The translations under genes and the position numbers were made by a program. The notes beneath the pieces were generated by a model that saw only the letters and a program-made list of their open reading frames with translations, was not told the origin of the DNA and did no database searches. From Cornus controversa (lineage: Eukaryota; Streptophyta; Magnoliopsida; Cornales; Cornaceae): DNA of 64,000 bases. Shown here piece after piece: positions 1-12,131 of this stretch (the stretch's first letter is position 1; every line of letters starts with the position of its first letter). The stretch spans positions 57,850,033 through 57,914,032 of the forward strand of contig CM048845.1 in assembly GCA_026545225.1 (NCBI GenBank), in the 5' to 3' direction.

Positions 1-2067
1 TTATTTCTTGTTTAAATCTATTATTATTATTATTATTAATTAAATAAAAAATAAAAAATTTGTTAAAATATTATCTTTGTTAGCTAGCCAAAATTTAGAA
101 AGTCCATTGCAGCGCTTTGGTGAGCCAAAATTTGGAAAGTCAAAATTACCGACATGACTCTCAAAAATGCTGACGAGACAAATTTAAAAACTTAAAATAC
201 AGAAAGGCCAACCGCATGCTCTAAAGAAGATAGACTTTTCAAAACAGACAACTCACTAGAAAAAGACATGCCTCAGTGGCTCCTTTTTATTTATTATTAT
301 TATTATTATTATTTTTGAAAGAATATTGTAGTCACATAAGAAAAGTCTAGTAGACTAGCTAATTAATTTATTGCTGGGATTTTTTTTTATTTTTTGAAAC
401 TTTTATATCATTGAAAAGCTAAAGTCCATTGTGGTGGGTATGGACCAAACCTTTCAAGTAGTAAAGATTAATGTTTTTTTGTTGATGGACCATAGCATGT
501 TACCTGCACCAATCAGCATGCAGAGGACTTATGATGCAGCCTTTAACTACTGTTGACCCAAACACACCCTACATTACTATCTAAGACATTTCTAAGAAGG
601 CAATAAATCTATGGTTGAGTCATTAATACAGGAAGTGTTCAAACCCAATCAACTTCATCATCTACTGGCTGGCCTAAAGCAAGAATAGACCGATTGACCG
701 AACAAAATCCATTTTGTCTTAGACATATACCGATATTATGTAATGAGTAATGGTACTATGAGGACTATTATGACTTTTGTCATGAGTTGTTCCTTAAAAT
801 AAATATTTTGAACGCAAAAAAAAAAAGTTGCAAAAAAAAAAATATTATTACGTAACCAATACTAAAATCATCTCACACCAAAAAAAAAAATCAATTCAAA
901 ATATCATAAATCGAATTTATAAGAAAAAGTTAATAAAAATGTAAAAAAAGTAAGATATAAAACTTTGACCGTCTCTTGTAAATTAAATTTATGATATTTT
1001 TAGCTGATTTATTTATTTATTTTTGTGAGAAGATTTAGTATTGGTTATGTGATGATATTTTTGATAAATTCATTAAAGATACCAAAATGGAATGAAAAGG
1101 ACTTTTACACACTATTTTTACTTTTAAAAAAAATAGAACGTCTGTATATATTGTAGCCTAAGGCGAGAAATTTTTAAAAATATATATTTTACTTTTATTT
1201 TTAATATATTAATATAAATAATATTGGGAGGTGATATTGATATTCCACTAATATTAGAGGCTCCACCCTCGTCTTTTCTTACAATAAAATTACAAAAGAG
1301 TTTCTATACTATACAATGTTTGAATCTTATATTTTTAATACCATAATTACCCCTTATCAATTAAGGTTAGAATTCTTGACACCAAAAAGTAACTTCTTTC
1401 ATTCCCTCCCCCAACTTGGTGCCAAAATACAACTTCTCTCTCACTTGTCCTCTCCTCCCTCTCTCTCTCCCACAGAAAAATGAAAGATACAATGTCTAAA
1501 TTAGAGGGAGTTCTTGATATTATTAAGACAAACAATATTAAAGAAATTTTAGAAATCTATGAATCACTCAACCTTTCAAATTCCCATGGTAATGTGATTT
1601 TTTTTTTGGTGTTCTACTTCCTCTTCAGAATATATTAAATAGAAGTGAAAAATTTTATGATTCAATATAATGGCTTGAGAGTTTCCATCGAATGCTTTTA
1701 ATTAGGATAATAAATGTCATGTGATTAGACTAAAAATTATTTGAGTTGGAAACAAATTTTATATTAATGAATAAAACTAGGAAAAATTAGATTTTAGTGA
1801 CCAAAATTGAAAAAAATTGCTTTATAGTCACCTTAAACTCAAGAAAAGAGAAATAGTGATCAAAATTGAAAAATAATTGCCAATGAGTAGCCATTTAGTT
1901 TTAATGTCTAAAATAATATTCCTAATCCCTTATTCTTTCCTCTTAACTGTCCAAATTGCAATTTAACATGCCTCGGTTATAACACATTCTTTCAACAAAG
2001 TTACTGTATAAATGAGTTAATTGCAATTTGGATAGTTGATTTATATACTATATATGTGTGAGTGAGT
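1..2067. other. AT-rich intergenic DNA without recognisable genes
   Basis: I see no coding region with a recognisable domain here. The stretch is AT-rich with homopolymer runs and ATT/TTA microsatellites near 28-40 and 290-315. A phrase close to gtgaccaaaattgaaaaa occurs twice (about 1798 and 1856), a short diverged direct repeat. Short open frames on either strand have no family features and are treated as chance. Confidence 0.6.
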
Positions 2068-2270
2068 TGTTGTGGTTGTGGAGCCTAAGGACGATTGTTT
2101 TTAGAAAGTTGACTGCTAAAATATTTATTTCCTATTATTATGGGATTTGTTTAGGAATTTAATTCCTAATTGAATTTTCCTTCTAAAACCTAAAGACTTG
2201 GTGACCAAGAAAATTTAGTGATCAATATATATCTCTCTATAAATAAGAGTTTTGTTTAACCCTCAGATTG

Positions 2271-2887
2271 TGTAATGACTTGTAATTTTTAAAAATTACA
2301 TGTTGTTCTAAAAGAAATTCATAAACAAATGCCAAAGTAGTATTCTCCATGTAAAGGCGAATCAAATGAGTATAATGTTGCCTATGTATTGACTTAGTGA
2401 AATTCATATTTTTATATTACACTTAATAAGAAAAATTAAACTCATGACTCTTGGGGTTCTCCAACTTATGCCACTAATGCTCTTTAGGTTACAACCATTT
2501 CCTTTTACTAGAGTAATGATAATGTCTTAGGTTACAACCCTTCATCTTCTTGAGTAATTATTAAAACTTAGATTACAATCTTTCATCTTACTTAAGTAAT
2601 GATTAGAGCTTGGGATACAACCTTTCATCTTACTTGAGTAATGATTAACACTTATGTTACGGTCTCTTCATTGACTAAATTAATGAATAATTGATTTGTA
2701 TTATTCTAACAAGTTTAACATTCTATATAAATGGGTGCTTGAGAAGATCCACATGATCACATGATAGTTTGTGATGATTTGTAATTTGTTTTATTATTAT
2801 GAAATTATTATTTTATTATTATTATTATTATTATTTTTTTTAAAAAACATTATTACAAATTTGTTATGAGATAGTGATATAAAAGTG

Positions 2888-2935
<48 letters not shown>

Positions 2936-3652
2936 TGAGTGTGGAAAATAGTAATGTGGGGATGTGAAGGGGTTAGTAATGATGAGTTATTTATTACAAG
3001 GGTGTTACTGTTACTTATTGTGTTGTTAATAGGGAGTAAAGTACCACTTAATAGGAGACTTTACAACTTCTCAACTGACACAAAATTTATATTTAATTAT
3101 CACATAAATTAAATGTCAGACTTTTCATTTCTCGTCAGTTATAAAATGACTATGTATATATATATAACAATAGATCTCTCTTGCTTTCGACATAACATTC
3201 GCTCATTTAGAAATTAGAGAGAGAAGATGGAATGAGAGAAAATGCTAATCGAAAGAGGAAAAGAGGTACAACAGATAGGGAATTTAAGGGGTACTCTATC
3301 TTTATATATGCTAGTAGATAGAAGTTACAAAAGAAAGAAATTTTATTTTATATTATGTTTTGTTATATACCTTCTTATATATTTTCTTATATATGGAATT
3401 CACTTACTAACGGGGCTATATAATTGTCGATGTGAATCTTAAAATAACGTGTTAGTATGACAGTGGGTGGTGTACATATTGTAAATGATTTGTAAGTTGT
3501 TACCTTTTTAGTTTATATATGTATTTTATTTGGTTCTTAGTATATGATTATAATGGTATATATATTACATTGGTATTACTAGTTGTTTATATATATACAC
3601 GTGTGTATTGTTTGCATAGAATCAATGGACCTAAATTGTGAGTAAAAGTAAC

Positions 3653-3704
<52 letters not shown>

Positions 3705-4738
3705 TTTCTTTAAAATTGTAAACTCACTTTTGTTGTGTTTTAGTTTTATAATTTGAAATTACTTGTTCTTAATTAAGTTTAGCTAAATTTATAGTTATAA
3801 GAAATAAACCCATTATTGCTTTTTGGTGTTTTATTTGTTATTTAATTAATTATTGATCAAGTGAAATTTTGTAAATGAATAGTATTTTAAAGAGAGAAGT
3901 TCTATCTTTTGAATTTGATGGTATATAAGTATTTGGTTTGAGAAATGGTACACGAATTGTGTTCTGTTTATGACTGTGAATGAAATTTGATTGTGTGTGC
4001 TCATACATGTATAACCGGATGAAAATAGGCAGGGTTGTAATCCATTTGATTAAAAAACTGAGAACTGTTTAGAACTATAATTAGGTTCAGTGGCCCACCG
4101 TGAGAATGACCGAAAATCCGTAGTGTGTGTGTGCGGTATACATGTCGAGGGGTTATATTAGGGTTAATTTATCAATAATTGATTTATACTTGCACTAGTT
4201 ATTTATCGCATGATTATTTGTACGATATATATGATGAGGTTATAATAGTTTACTGAATATGGTCGGACTTGACTTTATGCTAAAATCTTGAATGATAGTT
4301 GCATTTTGCTGTAGTTGTTTTATCATTATTATTTTTATTTATGTGTAAATTTATGTATATTTAGGTTATATATTCTTTTGCATTCTGTTCGTGTATATAT
4401 GGAAGTAGAGTTGTTGTTTTTCCTATTGGACGATTGTTGTGTTCACTCCAAAAATATTTCAAGTCTGGCTGAATTATGAAGTAGCGAAGAATTTATCAAA
4501 AGTTACTTGAGAGCGTGTTTTGTCATAAAGAGTTTCAATAGAAGTTATTTTATTATAATATCTTTTGTAATCGGAAAGAAAGACTTTGGTTGTGGGTGTA
4601 AGATATTATTTTATTGAGATGAAATATTAAGTGAGAAAGTTTGTAGTTGAAATATTAAGTCTATATGGTTTTAATTAATTAATATGTCTATTTTATTTAA
4701 TTTTATATGATCACGTCTCGAAAATTCGGGGCGTGACA
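2271..4738 (+). mobile_element. solo LTR, Ty3/gypsy chromovirus type, with TSD GATTG
   Basis: The element starts TGTAATGACTTG and ends TTCGGGGCGTGACA, the typical ends of Tekay/Del-type plant LTRs. It is flanked by perfect 5-bp direct repeats GATTG at 2266-2270 and 4739-4743. There is no primer binding site or coding sequence, so it is a solo LTR of 2468 bp left by LTR-LTR recombination. Inside are (TA)n tracts at about 2889-2933 and 3656-3700. It sits inside the older copia LTR, which fixes the order of insertion. Confidence 0.85.
2889..2933. repeat. (TA)n microsatellite
   Basis: An uninterrupted TA dinucleotide run of about 45 bp inside the solo LTR. A second, similar run lies near 3656-3700. 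Confidence 0.9.
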
Positions 4739-4977
4739 GATTGTGTATCAAATTATGAGAACAATTGTGAGTCGAAAAAATTCAATTTTGTGAAATTTGT
4801 GAGAGTAAGAGAGAAGAGAGTTTTAGTGATTATAATGCTCCATCATATTTTTTATAGTGAAATTGTTTGGTGTGCTTCTTGGACGTAGCCCATTGTTAGG
4901 GTGAACAAAATAAATCTCTTGTGTTTTTGTGTGATTATTTTATTTTCTGATTGTTTTTTGTATATATTCCCAACAAC

Positions 4978-4990
4978 TAGTATCAGAGCC
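4978..4990 (+). promoter_or_regulatory. copia primer binding site (initiator tRNA-Met type)
   Basis: TAGTATCAGAGCC lies three bases after the LTR end. It differs by one base from TGGTATCAGAGCC, the complement of the 3' end of initiator tRNA-Met used by many plant LTR retrotransposons for minus-strand priming. Confidence 0.8.
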
Positions 4991-5066
4991 TTGGTTTGCA
5001 TATCAAAGGTTTGATATAAGTGGTTGACAAAATTTTGGCAAAGTTTTCCATCATAGATTTGTCCAT

Positions 5067-6717
5067 TTGAGTGGGAGTATGGCGTCAGAAGATAGAGCAT
5101 CAAGGATTGAGAATTTTGATGGCATAAACTTTGGTTTCTGGAAGATGCAAATAAAGGACTATCTGATCCAAAAAGATCTAGATCTACAACTTGGAAAGAA
5201 GCCAACAGAGATGAAAGAAGATGAATGGATCAAGCTTGATCGGAAGGCTCTTGCAATGATTAGATTGACGTTGTCAAAATCGCTCACCTTCAACATCAAA
5301 AACCAGAAAATGACGATTCTCATGAAAGCCCTTTCTGATATGTACGAACAGTCATATATAGCGAACAAGGTACATCTTATAAAGAAGTTGTTTAACTTAA
5401 AGATGTCCGAAGTTAGAAGATTCAACGAGCATCTCAATGTGTTCAATGAAATCGTTGGACAGTTGGAGTCTGTTGAAATTGACTTCAAAGATTAGTTCCG
5501 TGTACTTCTAATTCTAGGGAAGTTACCCGAGAGTTGGAATGACACAGTTACTGTAAGAAAATCAAAGTTGGAATTTGATGACGTTGTCAGCATGATTCTA
5601 ATCGAAGAAATTAGAAGGCAATCAGATGGCGTTTCTACCAGTGGTTCCACATTGAACACCGAAAGCAGAGGCAAAAGTTCAAATATGAAGAAAATCAGTA
5701 ATTTACATGGTCATTCCAAGTCAAAGAATAGCAGAACACAGTCTCTAAATTCCAAAGGCAATTTTCCAAATCTCAAAGACGTTGAGTGTTGGAGTTGCGG
5801 CAAGATGGGTCATTACCAGACTTCATAAAAAGTCCCGAAGGAAAGAAAAGAAGAGAAGACTGAAGCAAACATTGTCTTGGAAGATTCAGATGAAGCTCTG
5901 ATATGCTATTTGAAGAGCAATGCAGAGTCATGGGTGATTGACTCTGGGGCCTTGTTTCATACTATCTTAAATAGAGAGCTATTTTCTAGCTATTCACCCG
6001 GTAACCTGGGTAAAGTGTATCTAGGTGATGATCAGCCATGCGACGTAGTCAACAAGGGTGATGTATAGATCAATTTAATTAGATCTGTTTGGAAGCTAAA
6101 GGATGCGAGACATATTCCAAACTTAAGGAAGAATCTGATTTCCTTTGGTCAATTATTATATGAAGGTTATGCTTTTAACTTCATTGGAGATTTGTGGAAA
6201 GTCTCCAAATGCGCTATGATTATAGCATGTGGTAAGAAGAATGACTCTTTCTACATAACTGCCAGTGCTAAAGTGTCAATAGCGATTCCTAAAAGCAAAG
6301 AAAATCACAACCTGTGGCACTAGAGACTAGGTCACATTAGTGAAAAATGGCTCAAAGTCATGTACTCATTAAGAAACTACCAGGGTTGAAATCAATTAAT
6401 ATTAACTTCTGTGAGAATTGTGTGTATGACAACTAGAAGAGAGTTAGTTTCAAAAAGAGTGGCAGAGTTCTCAAAAGTGAGAATCTTGAGTTAGTTCATA
6501 CAGATGTCTGGGGGCCAACCCTCATCTCATCCATTGGTAGAAAGTTCTATTTTGTGACTTTCATTGATGATTATACACGGAAGGTATGGGTCTATTTTTT
6601 GGTGCACAAATCTGAGGCATTTAGGGGTGGTCAAGAAGTGGAAGGCTATGGTAGAGAATGAGACAAGCTTAAGATCAAGAGGTTGAGGTCAGACAATGAT
6701 GGGGAGTATGAAGACAC
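5067..6717 (+). pseudogene. Ty1/copia Gag-protease-integrase remnant (Tork/Tnt1-like)
   Basis: The first 142 codons are an open gag segment (UBN2-type, with FDGINFGFWKMQIKDYL and the later LNVFNEIVGQLESV), ending at a TAG. After the stop the same frame continues through a CCHC knuckle that has lost its last cysteine (CWSCGKMGHYQTS then stop, 5790-5828). Protease is recognised by WVIDSGALFHT near 5930. The GAG-pre-integrase box (LWH, stop, RLGHISEKWL) is near 6318, and the integrase core by VHTDVWGP near 6500, [13 protein letters not shown] near 6560 and RSDNDGEYED near 6690. At least six stops or frameshifts are present and sequence after the second catalytic Asp is missing, so the element is dead and truncated. 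Residue similarity to Tnt1 is by recall. Confidence 0.85.
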
Positions 6718-8600
6718 CGTCACACCCCATTTTTCGACACCCGTTTAAGAGTGAGGGAAATGGGGATGAACAGTGAAATCAAACATCAATACTTAAGGTC
6801 GTTGGAGACTCCGTCTCTAAACCCGAAATGAACTACCTCAACCTCTAAATCAACGCGGAAGCTTAATTACATGCATACGTTTATTTACGTATGACCCAAC
6901 ATTAATCACTCACTAATGTCCCACACGTGACCATACCCGTATAAGTCAAGCTGCGGACCACTAGTTTCGATTGATTGAAATGTACCATTCGATTAATCTA
7001 AAATGGCATTTCGCATACTTAAGCTTGGTATTTCGATTAATCGGTGGTCCATCGAAGTAGTATCGAGATTCTGTTGGAATTGGGTTCCTATCCATCGAAA
7101 TATTTCGATGGAATCTCGCTTAATTGAAGGTTTTTGATTAATCAAAAATGGGATTTCGATCAATCGAAATTCCTTTCGACATAATTCCTGCTATTCCATA
7201 CATAGAAAAATTTTATGCTAAAATCCCATCCTTCAACATACATACATTCTCAATAAGATGTGAAACACTATAAATGATCCAAAACATACTCCACATGATC
7301 CAAAGACAACATTTGCATCTCCAAGTGATTTTATCCATAAAACACATACATGAGATTACAAAACTATACATCATACATTCAGTACCCAAAAGTCTTACAC
7401 ATGCCATACATGGCGATTACACATAAAGCTCAAAAGCATAAAGGTCATCTAAATGTACAACAACGTTTCTAAATTAGTCAACGTGCCACAAACCGGCATA
7501 GACATCTGTATACATATCATTAAAAAAAAACTCTAAATTTATCCACTCGAGCCCCTCTAAGCCTCATCTTCCACCGGTACTTTATCTGAAAATTTTTGGG
7601 TGAAGGGGGTAAGCATATAATTACTCCTAGTATAAATGATCCACCCGACTCAACCTTGACTCAGGCAGCTATGCATGAATGCACAATAAAATCTCTATAT
7701 GACTATATGACATATATCATATTTTTTATGCACAAAACATACACACTTTTGAAATCATGTATGATGTTTCACACTTCCAACACAAATAGTAGTTTATAAG
7801 GAAATCACAATCACAAATAAACTCAACCCTACGTATACTCTGAAATCAATTCAACCGGAGACTTTTGCTTATCACAATCCATAGTAAAGGTCTTTTCAAA
7901 ACCATATACTCTGCGTACGCTCTACGAGTTACTAACCCGACGGAAGTGACATCCGCTTGGCTAAGTTTTGGGCCTTGCACCCTAGGGCTCCGGGCCCTTC
8001 TTAATTCTCACATATGCCCCCAATAACCACAAATTCTCACAAAAGTGCATATTTATATGCATATAAACCATGATTGTCACAAATTTCATCCAATGCATAA
8101 CATTTGTCAAGTTAATGTGTATCAATTTCAACTCAAGCATTTTCAAATGCAATTTCACTCAACTTATGAAAATCACAACAGTGCATTTTCAGGAAATCTC
8201 TTTTATGCATTTCTTCTCTCATGGAGTCAAATTTCATAAACCACTTCCAAATGTATATAATACATTCATATGTATTAACTAACACATGTACAACATATAA
8301 ATTCTATGTAAAGCATGTTAAACAATTTATAAATGTAAGAAATATCATATTTCACATAATATTTCATGTCACAACTATGTGACCTATAGGGTTTGAAGAG
8401 TAGAAAGGGGTAATAGGAGAATCTATGTGCATGTGTGTGTGTGAGAGAGAGAAAACAAATAGATGGTTGTGGGAAGTAGAAAGAGAGGTTGTGGGTTGTG
8501 GAGGAAGTAGAAGGGGTTGTGGGTGGTGGCAGCGGTGGAAGGTCGTGGTTGTGGTGGTGGGTAGTGTGTGTGTGTCTATATATATATATATTACCTTTCT
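6718..8600 (-). mobile_element. reverse-oriented LTR-like sequence, probably Ty3/gypsy chromovirus
   Basis: The left end CGTCACACCCCATTTTTCG looks like the reverse complement of a chromovirus LTR 3' end (usually TGTCAC-CCCC) with one substitution. Inside, in reverse order, are the landmarks of the LTR at 16589-19440: a cluster of TTTCGATTAATCGA palindromes (6965-7175), a GC-richer stretch near 7920-8010, and a pyrimidine-rich leader on the minus strand at 8430-8560. The right boundary is not defined and no target duplication was confirmed. It truncates the copia integrase. Confidence 0.45.
6965..7175. repeat. cluster of TTTCGAT palindromes in LTR
   Basis: Several 16-22 bp palindromes occur close together: TCCATCGAAAT followed by its exact reverse complement at 7091-7112, TTTTTGATTAATCAAAAA at 7131-7148 (perfect), ATTTCGATCAATCGAAAT near 7152 (two mismatches), and TATTTCGATTAATCGG near 7028. 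The pattern resembles the cluster in the plus-strand LTR at 18824-19085. Confidence 0.8.
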
Positions 8601-8703
8601 ATATATATATACATAACAGAAAACATATAATATACATATATATATATTACAGAAAACATATATAATATATATAAATTTATATATAAATTACAGAATCCCT
8701 AAA

Positions 8704-8734
<31 letters not shown>

Positions 8735-8939
8735 TTGCCAATATACTGGTTTATCAATAAATTATATACATAAAGGTACTGAATATTGTATATATGAAGT
8801 TATATATTTTTTAATTTTAAATTATGTTTTTAATTGATAAATTTTATTATGTATGATTATATAATTTGATTTTAATATTAATTAATGTATTTAGTATTAA
8901 TTAAAAATATTAATTAAAGCAAATGGGTGAGATTTAAGA

Positions 8940-8977
<38 letters not shown>

Positions 8978-9600
8978 TTCCGTAGATACTAGAAATGATA
9001 TGTTAAAAGAGAATTCAGTGATCATGAATGGTGGCTAATTAACATGTAGCCTAATCTTTACCCATCTAGGCATTACTAGTTTCCGGTCCATGTTTGAATT
9101 GCCGGAGTTTTCATTTCTCTGAAGAAGAAATTACTAAGGATTAACTATATATCTCCTAATTATTTTTTAGCTTTTTAACAAAACAAAAACACAACTAATT
9201 TTGAAACCCATTATTTTTCCCAAATATATATTCATGCCTTTTGAATTTCTATCAACAATTTGTGAGCATGAGAACCAATTAAAGAAACACAGTGTTGTTT
9301 ACACCCACATGGTGAAGATTAGACTTGTTCATATCTATATATATATTAAAAGAGAGAGAGATCATTCCAACCTTCAGCATAGCTAAATCATAAATGTTTC
9401 CCCCTTAAACTAACAATGACAATATAATCTTTCCTCCATTCCACAGAATCGAATTGTAAAACAGTTTGCTGCGAGATTCTAAATTATTGGAACTATTCTC
9501 AGCAACTTGTTGAACTAATGCAACAAAAGATTAGAAACAAACAGAAAGTACTCAAATATATATTGACGAGTACTCAAAAATAGTTACATTATACCTTTTC
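8601..9600. other. AT-rich DNA with TA/TG microsatellites, no gene seen
   Basis: The stretch contains (TA)n at about 8578-8592 and 8716-8734 and a compound (TA)n(TG)n at about 8941-8978. It may hold the unresolved end of the reverse LTR. No coding pattern was recognised. Confidence 0.6.
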
Positions 9601-9607
9601 AGTGTCG

Positions 9608-9669
9608 ATTTGGAGCAGGTATAGGTCCCTCTTAGTGTTCAGAAAGAAGTTTTGCAAAGTTGACTGTAC
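9608..9669 (-). pseudogene. exon remnant resembling DUF952 protein
   Basis: Read on the minus strand, an open segment runs from after a TGCAG acceptor (about 9669) to a GT donor (GAAAAG|GTATAAT, about 9594). It encodes about 25 residues including VQSTLQNFFLN and LYLLQID, which recall plant DUF952 proteins of unknown function. A second exon candidate lies at 10034-10106, and the junction phases are compatible (ATG ATT | GTA CAG). No further exons were found, so this is probably a relic. The assignment rests on recall only. Confidence 0.4.
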
Positions 9670-10033
9670 CTGCAAATTAGAAACCCATATTTATGGAGTT
9701 AAAGTTCAAATTTCGAAAGAAAAGGCCGTTATGGAAATCGATACTGTTAGGAAGAATGCACATTGATCCTTGAGAAATGAATTTGCCAGAAATTTTGTAC
9801 CTTTCATCCTAGTTGTGTTATATATGAATTTGCAAACTATTTTCCCACATATTCTAATATATATTGCAGGTATGCAAAAGAAACACTCAATCAAACAACA
9901 ATGGTTGTCTGCTTGGTTGATGCAAACTCAACCTAAACCAGTTTAGCTGGATTTGCAATCAAATTATCATCATGCAATGAGCATTTGCATAACATTTCTG
10001 TATAGATATATACATACTAAACTTACAATCATT

Positions 10034-10106
10034 TTTGCAGCAGCATAGTCAGTAGGGGTTCCATCTTTGTGTGCGAGTCCGGATAAACTAATCAGAATGG
10101 GAGGGT
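10034..10106 (-). pseudogene. upstream exon candidate of the DUF952-like relic
   Basis: On the minus strand this region is open, reads LSGLAHKDGTPTDYAAAKM, and ends in a good donor (ATGATT|GTAAGT). It lies about 365 bp upstream of the VQSTLQNFF exon in the same orientation. Its 5' side is cut at 10107 by the TRIM element. The family is uncertain. Confidence 0.35.
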
Positions 10107-10421
10107 TGTTGGATACCACTCACATGTTCACGTGACATTCTTAACAGGATGCGTGTTAGCCCATAAAAGATTAGAGTTTGTTCTCCTTAATACCAATTGA
10201 TTTTAGGTGTGATGACGGCTTGAAATCTGACAAGTGGTATCAGAGCCAGGAGGTTATGGGTTCGACTTTACGTGAGTGTCGTGAAGGGGAGTGTTGTTGA
10301 ATACGACTCTCATGTTCACGTGACACTCTTAACATAATTTGTATTAGTCCGTAAAAAATTAGAATTTGCCATCCTTAATACCAATTAGTTTTAGGTGAGA
10401 TGAGAGCTTGATATCCGACCA
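10107..10421 (+). mobile_element. TRIM-like miniature LTR retrotransposon
   Basis: Two direct repeats of about 126 bp (10107-10232, TGTTGGATACC to TCTGACA, and 10295-10421, TGTTGAATACG to CCGACCA) bracket a 62-bp interior. Directly after the first repeat is TGGTATCAGAGCC (10235-10247), an exact initiator-tRNA-Met primer site. Just before the second repeat is a purine tract (GTGAAGGGGAGTG). LTR, primer site, purine tract and LTR with no coding capacity define a TRIM. No matching target duplication is visible. A purine-rich GGGAGGG also precedes the left LTR, so an older tandem copy may have existed. Confidence 0.8.
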
Positions 10422-10566
10422 GCATTACTAAAGAACACGAGAAACATGAAAAATGCAAAAGACAAGTCTACTATAACCCATAAGTCAGCAGGCAGGACTT
10501 TGACAAAAGAGAAACAGCATAAGCCACTGCATTGTTCATTCAACTCACAAAATGGGCCAAATTTAC

Positions 10567-10639
10567 TTGATTTTGCAAACGTTTTTCCTGTTTCTACAGA
10601 GATAATAGACACAAAAAGCTTGTCCCATCCTTTCGGAAC
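10567..10639 (-). pseudogene. exon relic of an NT-C2 (EEIG1/EHBP1-type) domain protein
   Basis: The minus-strand exon is bounded by ATAATAG| and |GTAAAT and is 73 bp long. It encodes VPKGWDKLFVSI followed by SVETGKTFAKS, matching the start of the N-terminal C2 domain of plant proteins related to EEIG1/EHBP1 as I recall them. A partial copy of its 5' end (APKGWDK) occurs 71 bp upstream at about 10690-10712. No other exon of such a gene was found, so this looks like a relic or a captured exon. Splice signals are retained, which implies a DNA-level origin rather than an mRNA copy. Confidence 0.6.
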
Positions 10640-11851
10640 CTATTATCGCATAATCATAGTCAACAAACATTGAGTGACCACTATACATGCTTGTCCCATC
10701 CTTTCGGAGCCTATAACAATAATAAAAAAAGTTTCATTTTGTCACATTTTCAAAAGAATGTAAAAATTAATTAGAATAAATTAACTAAAAGTAATTAATT
10801 CATAACCCCAACATTGTCACAAAGGTATCCAAATCCATCCACAATTATAACTATATATATATATATATGTGTGTGTGCGCGCTTATCCAAAACCAATTAT
10901 GGTGATGGGGATTTGCATTGCCAATTTTGGCCATGCAGATAGGCTTCTTGATGTATTTCAAGAAGATTTATCCTCCTCTGCTTCTTAATATATATGTGAT
11001 GTTCTGAAAAAAAAAAAAACACATTCATATTAACATTATCATGACAACTTTCATTTGTTGAATGCAATATATAATCATCCAATTTTCTTCACGATCAGTA
11101 TAGTTAGTAAGATCATTAAGATTGTGAAGATAAATTGCCTCCAAATCACGTGCTTCTAATGTGTTAAACTAATATCTTTTCTTTGTTTGTGTTGCTTCCA
11201 AGCACTTCAATTTTGTCTACATGAAGAACTACAAGATTAGCTCAATATACAAATAGCATGCTTTTGTAACACTGGAAAACAATGTCCAGAATAGTCCCAC
11301 CATAAAAACGAAACAGTTAATACACATTAAAAATTTACCAAAATTCTAAAAATAATAAAAATGAATTTCAATTACAAAACTTACCCGGGATGATAGGTTT
11401 TCAACATTGTCATTGTTGTAACCGTGAACAAAGTTGATCTTTCATCCGCTAAAGTTGAACCTCTCTAATAAAATTTTCTTTCTTCTGTAAGAGTCAAAAT
11501 TTCCAGCATAAACTTAACTTCATTTCATGATTTTCTCTGAAATTCTCACTACATATATAAGCAGGATTCAAAAAACTTGAAACTCCATTTATTCTTACCA
11601 CAACATTGTCTTGTAGCTTCTTTTACCTTCTCCATTGCTTCATAAAAATAGCCTGCAACAAATCCATCCCGATCAACAAAAACCAAGAACTCAGGGCTCA
11701 AGAGTTTGTATCACTTCTTTCCCTCAACTCCAAAATTCAGTGCATTTTTTGTAATTTCCTTTTTTATTATAATCCAACCCTCTCCATTCAAAAGATGCCA
11801 CAAGTAAAACATAGTCCATCTGCAAATTCTAAAATAGAGAATTTACACATA

Positions 11852-11959
11852 TACCAATTCCTTTTTTGTTTTCTCGACATGTTCAAACCTCTGATTTAAA
11901 GGCATTCAGTTATTATTTAAGAGGTTTGAACATGTCCGAAAAACAAAAAAGGAATTGGT
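11852..11959. repeat. foldback inverted repeat, about 39-bp arms
   Basis: The left arm (11852-11890, ACCAATTCCTTTTTTG onward) and right arm (11921-11959, ending CAAAAAAGGAATTGGT) are reverse complements with two or three mismatches, separated by about 30 bp. It may be a small foldback element or a hairpin formed by local rearrangement. Confidence 0.8.
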
Positions 11960-12131
11960 ACAACAACAACAACAATAACAAAACAACACAATGAGGTAGG
12001 TTGCAACAAAACAACATAATAAAGGAATTGGTACGAAGGAATTAAAAGAACCATAGCCCCTGGATATAAGAGGGCATTTAGTTGTTATTTAAACCAAAAA
12101 AAAAGCAGTAGTTCAACAATGAGGTAGGTTG

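Larger units (their letters stand above)
2068..4975 (+). mobile_element. 5' LTR of a Ty1/copia element, split by a nested solo LTR
   Basis: The copia LTR seems to begin with TGTTGTGG near 2068 and to end with TTCCCAACA at 4975, immediately before a primer binding site. It is interrupted at 2270/4744 by a Ty3-type solo LTR. With that insertion and one duplicated GATTG removed, the LTR would be about 430 bp, a normal copia size. Left and right parts join naturally across the insertion. The exact left end is uncertain because the element's own target duplication was not found. Confidence 0.6.

Noticed and set aside
3242..3442. 66-codon frame inside the solo LTR
   Set aside because: Hydrophobic AT-driven frame in non-coding LTR; no family features.
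8941..8978. Promoter TATA box in (TA)n(TG)n
   Set aside because: Simple repeats of this kind occur more than ten times in the window and no transcript start can be tied to it.
9201..9386. 61-codon plus-strand frame
   Set aside because: Ends in a translated TA repeat (YIYIYIK) and shows no motif.
10235..10247. tRNA-Met related sequence as a tRNA gene
   Set aside because: It is a 13-base primer site next to an LTR. No cloverleaf can be formed.
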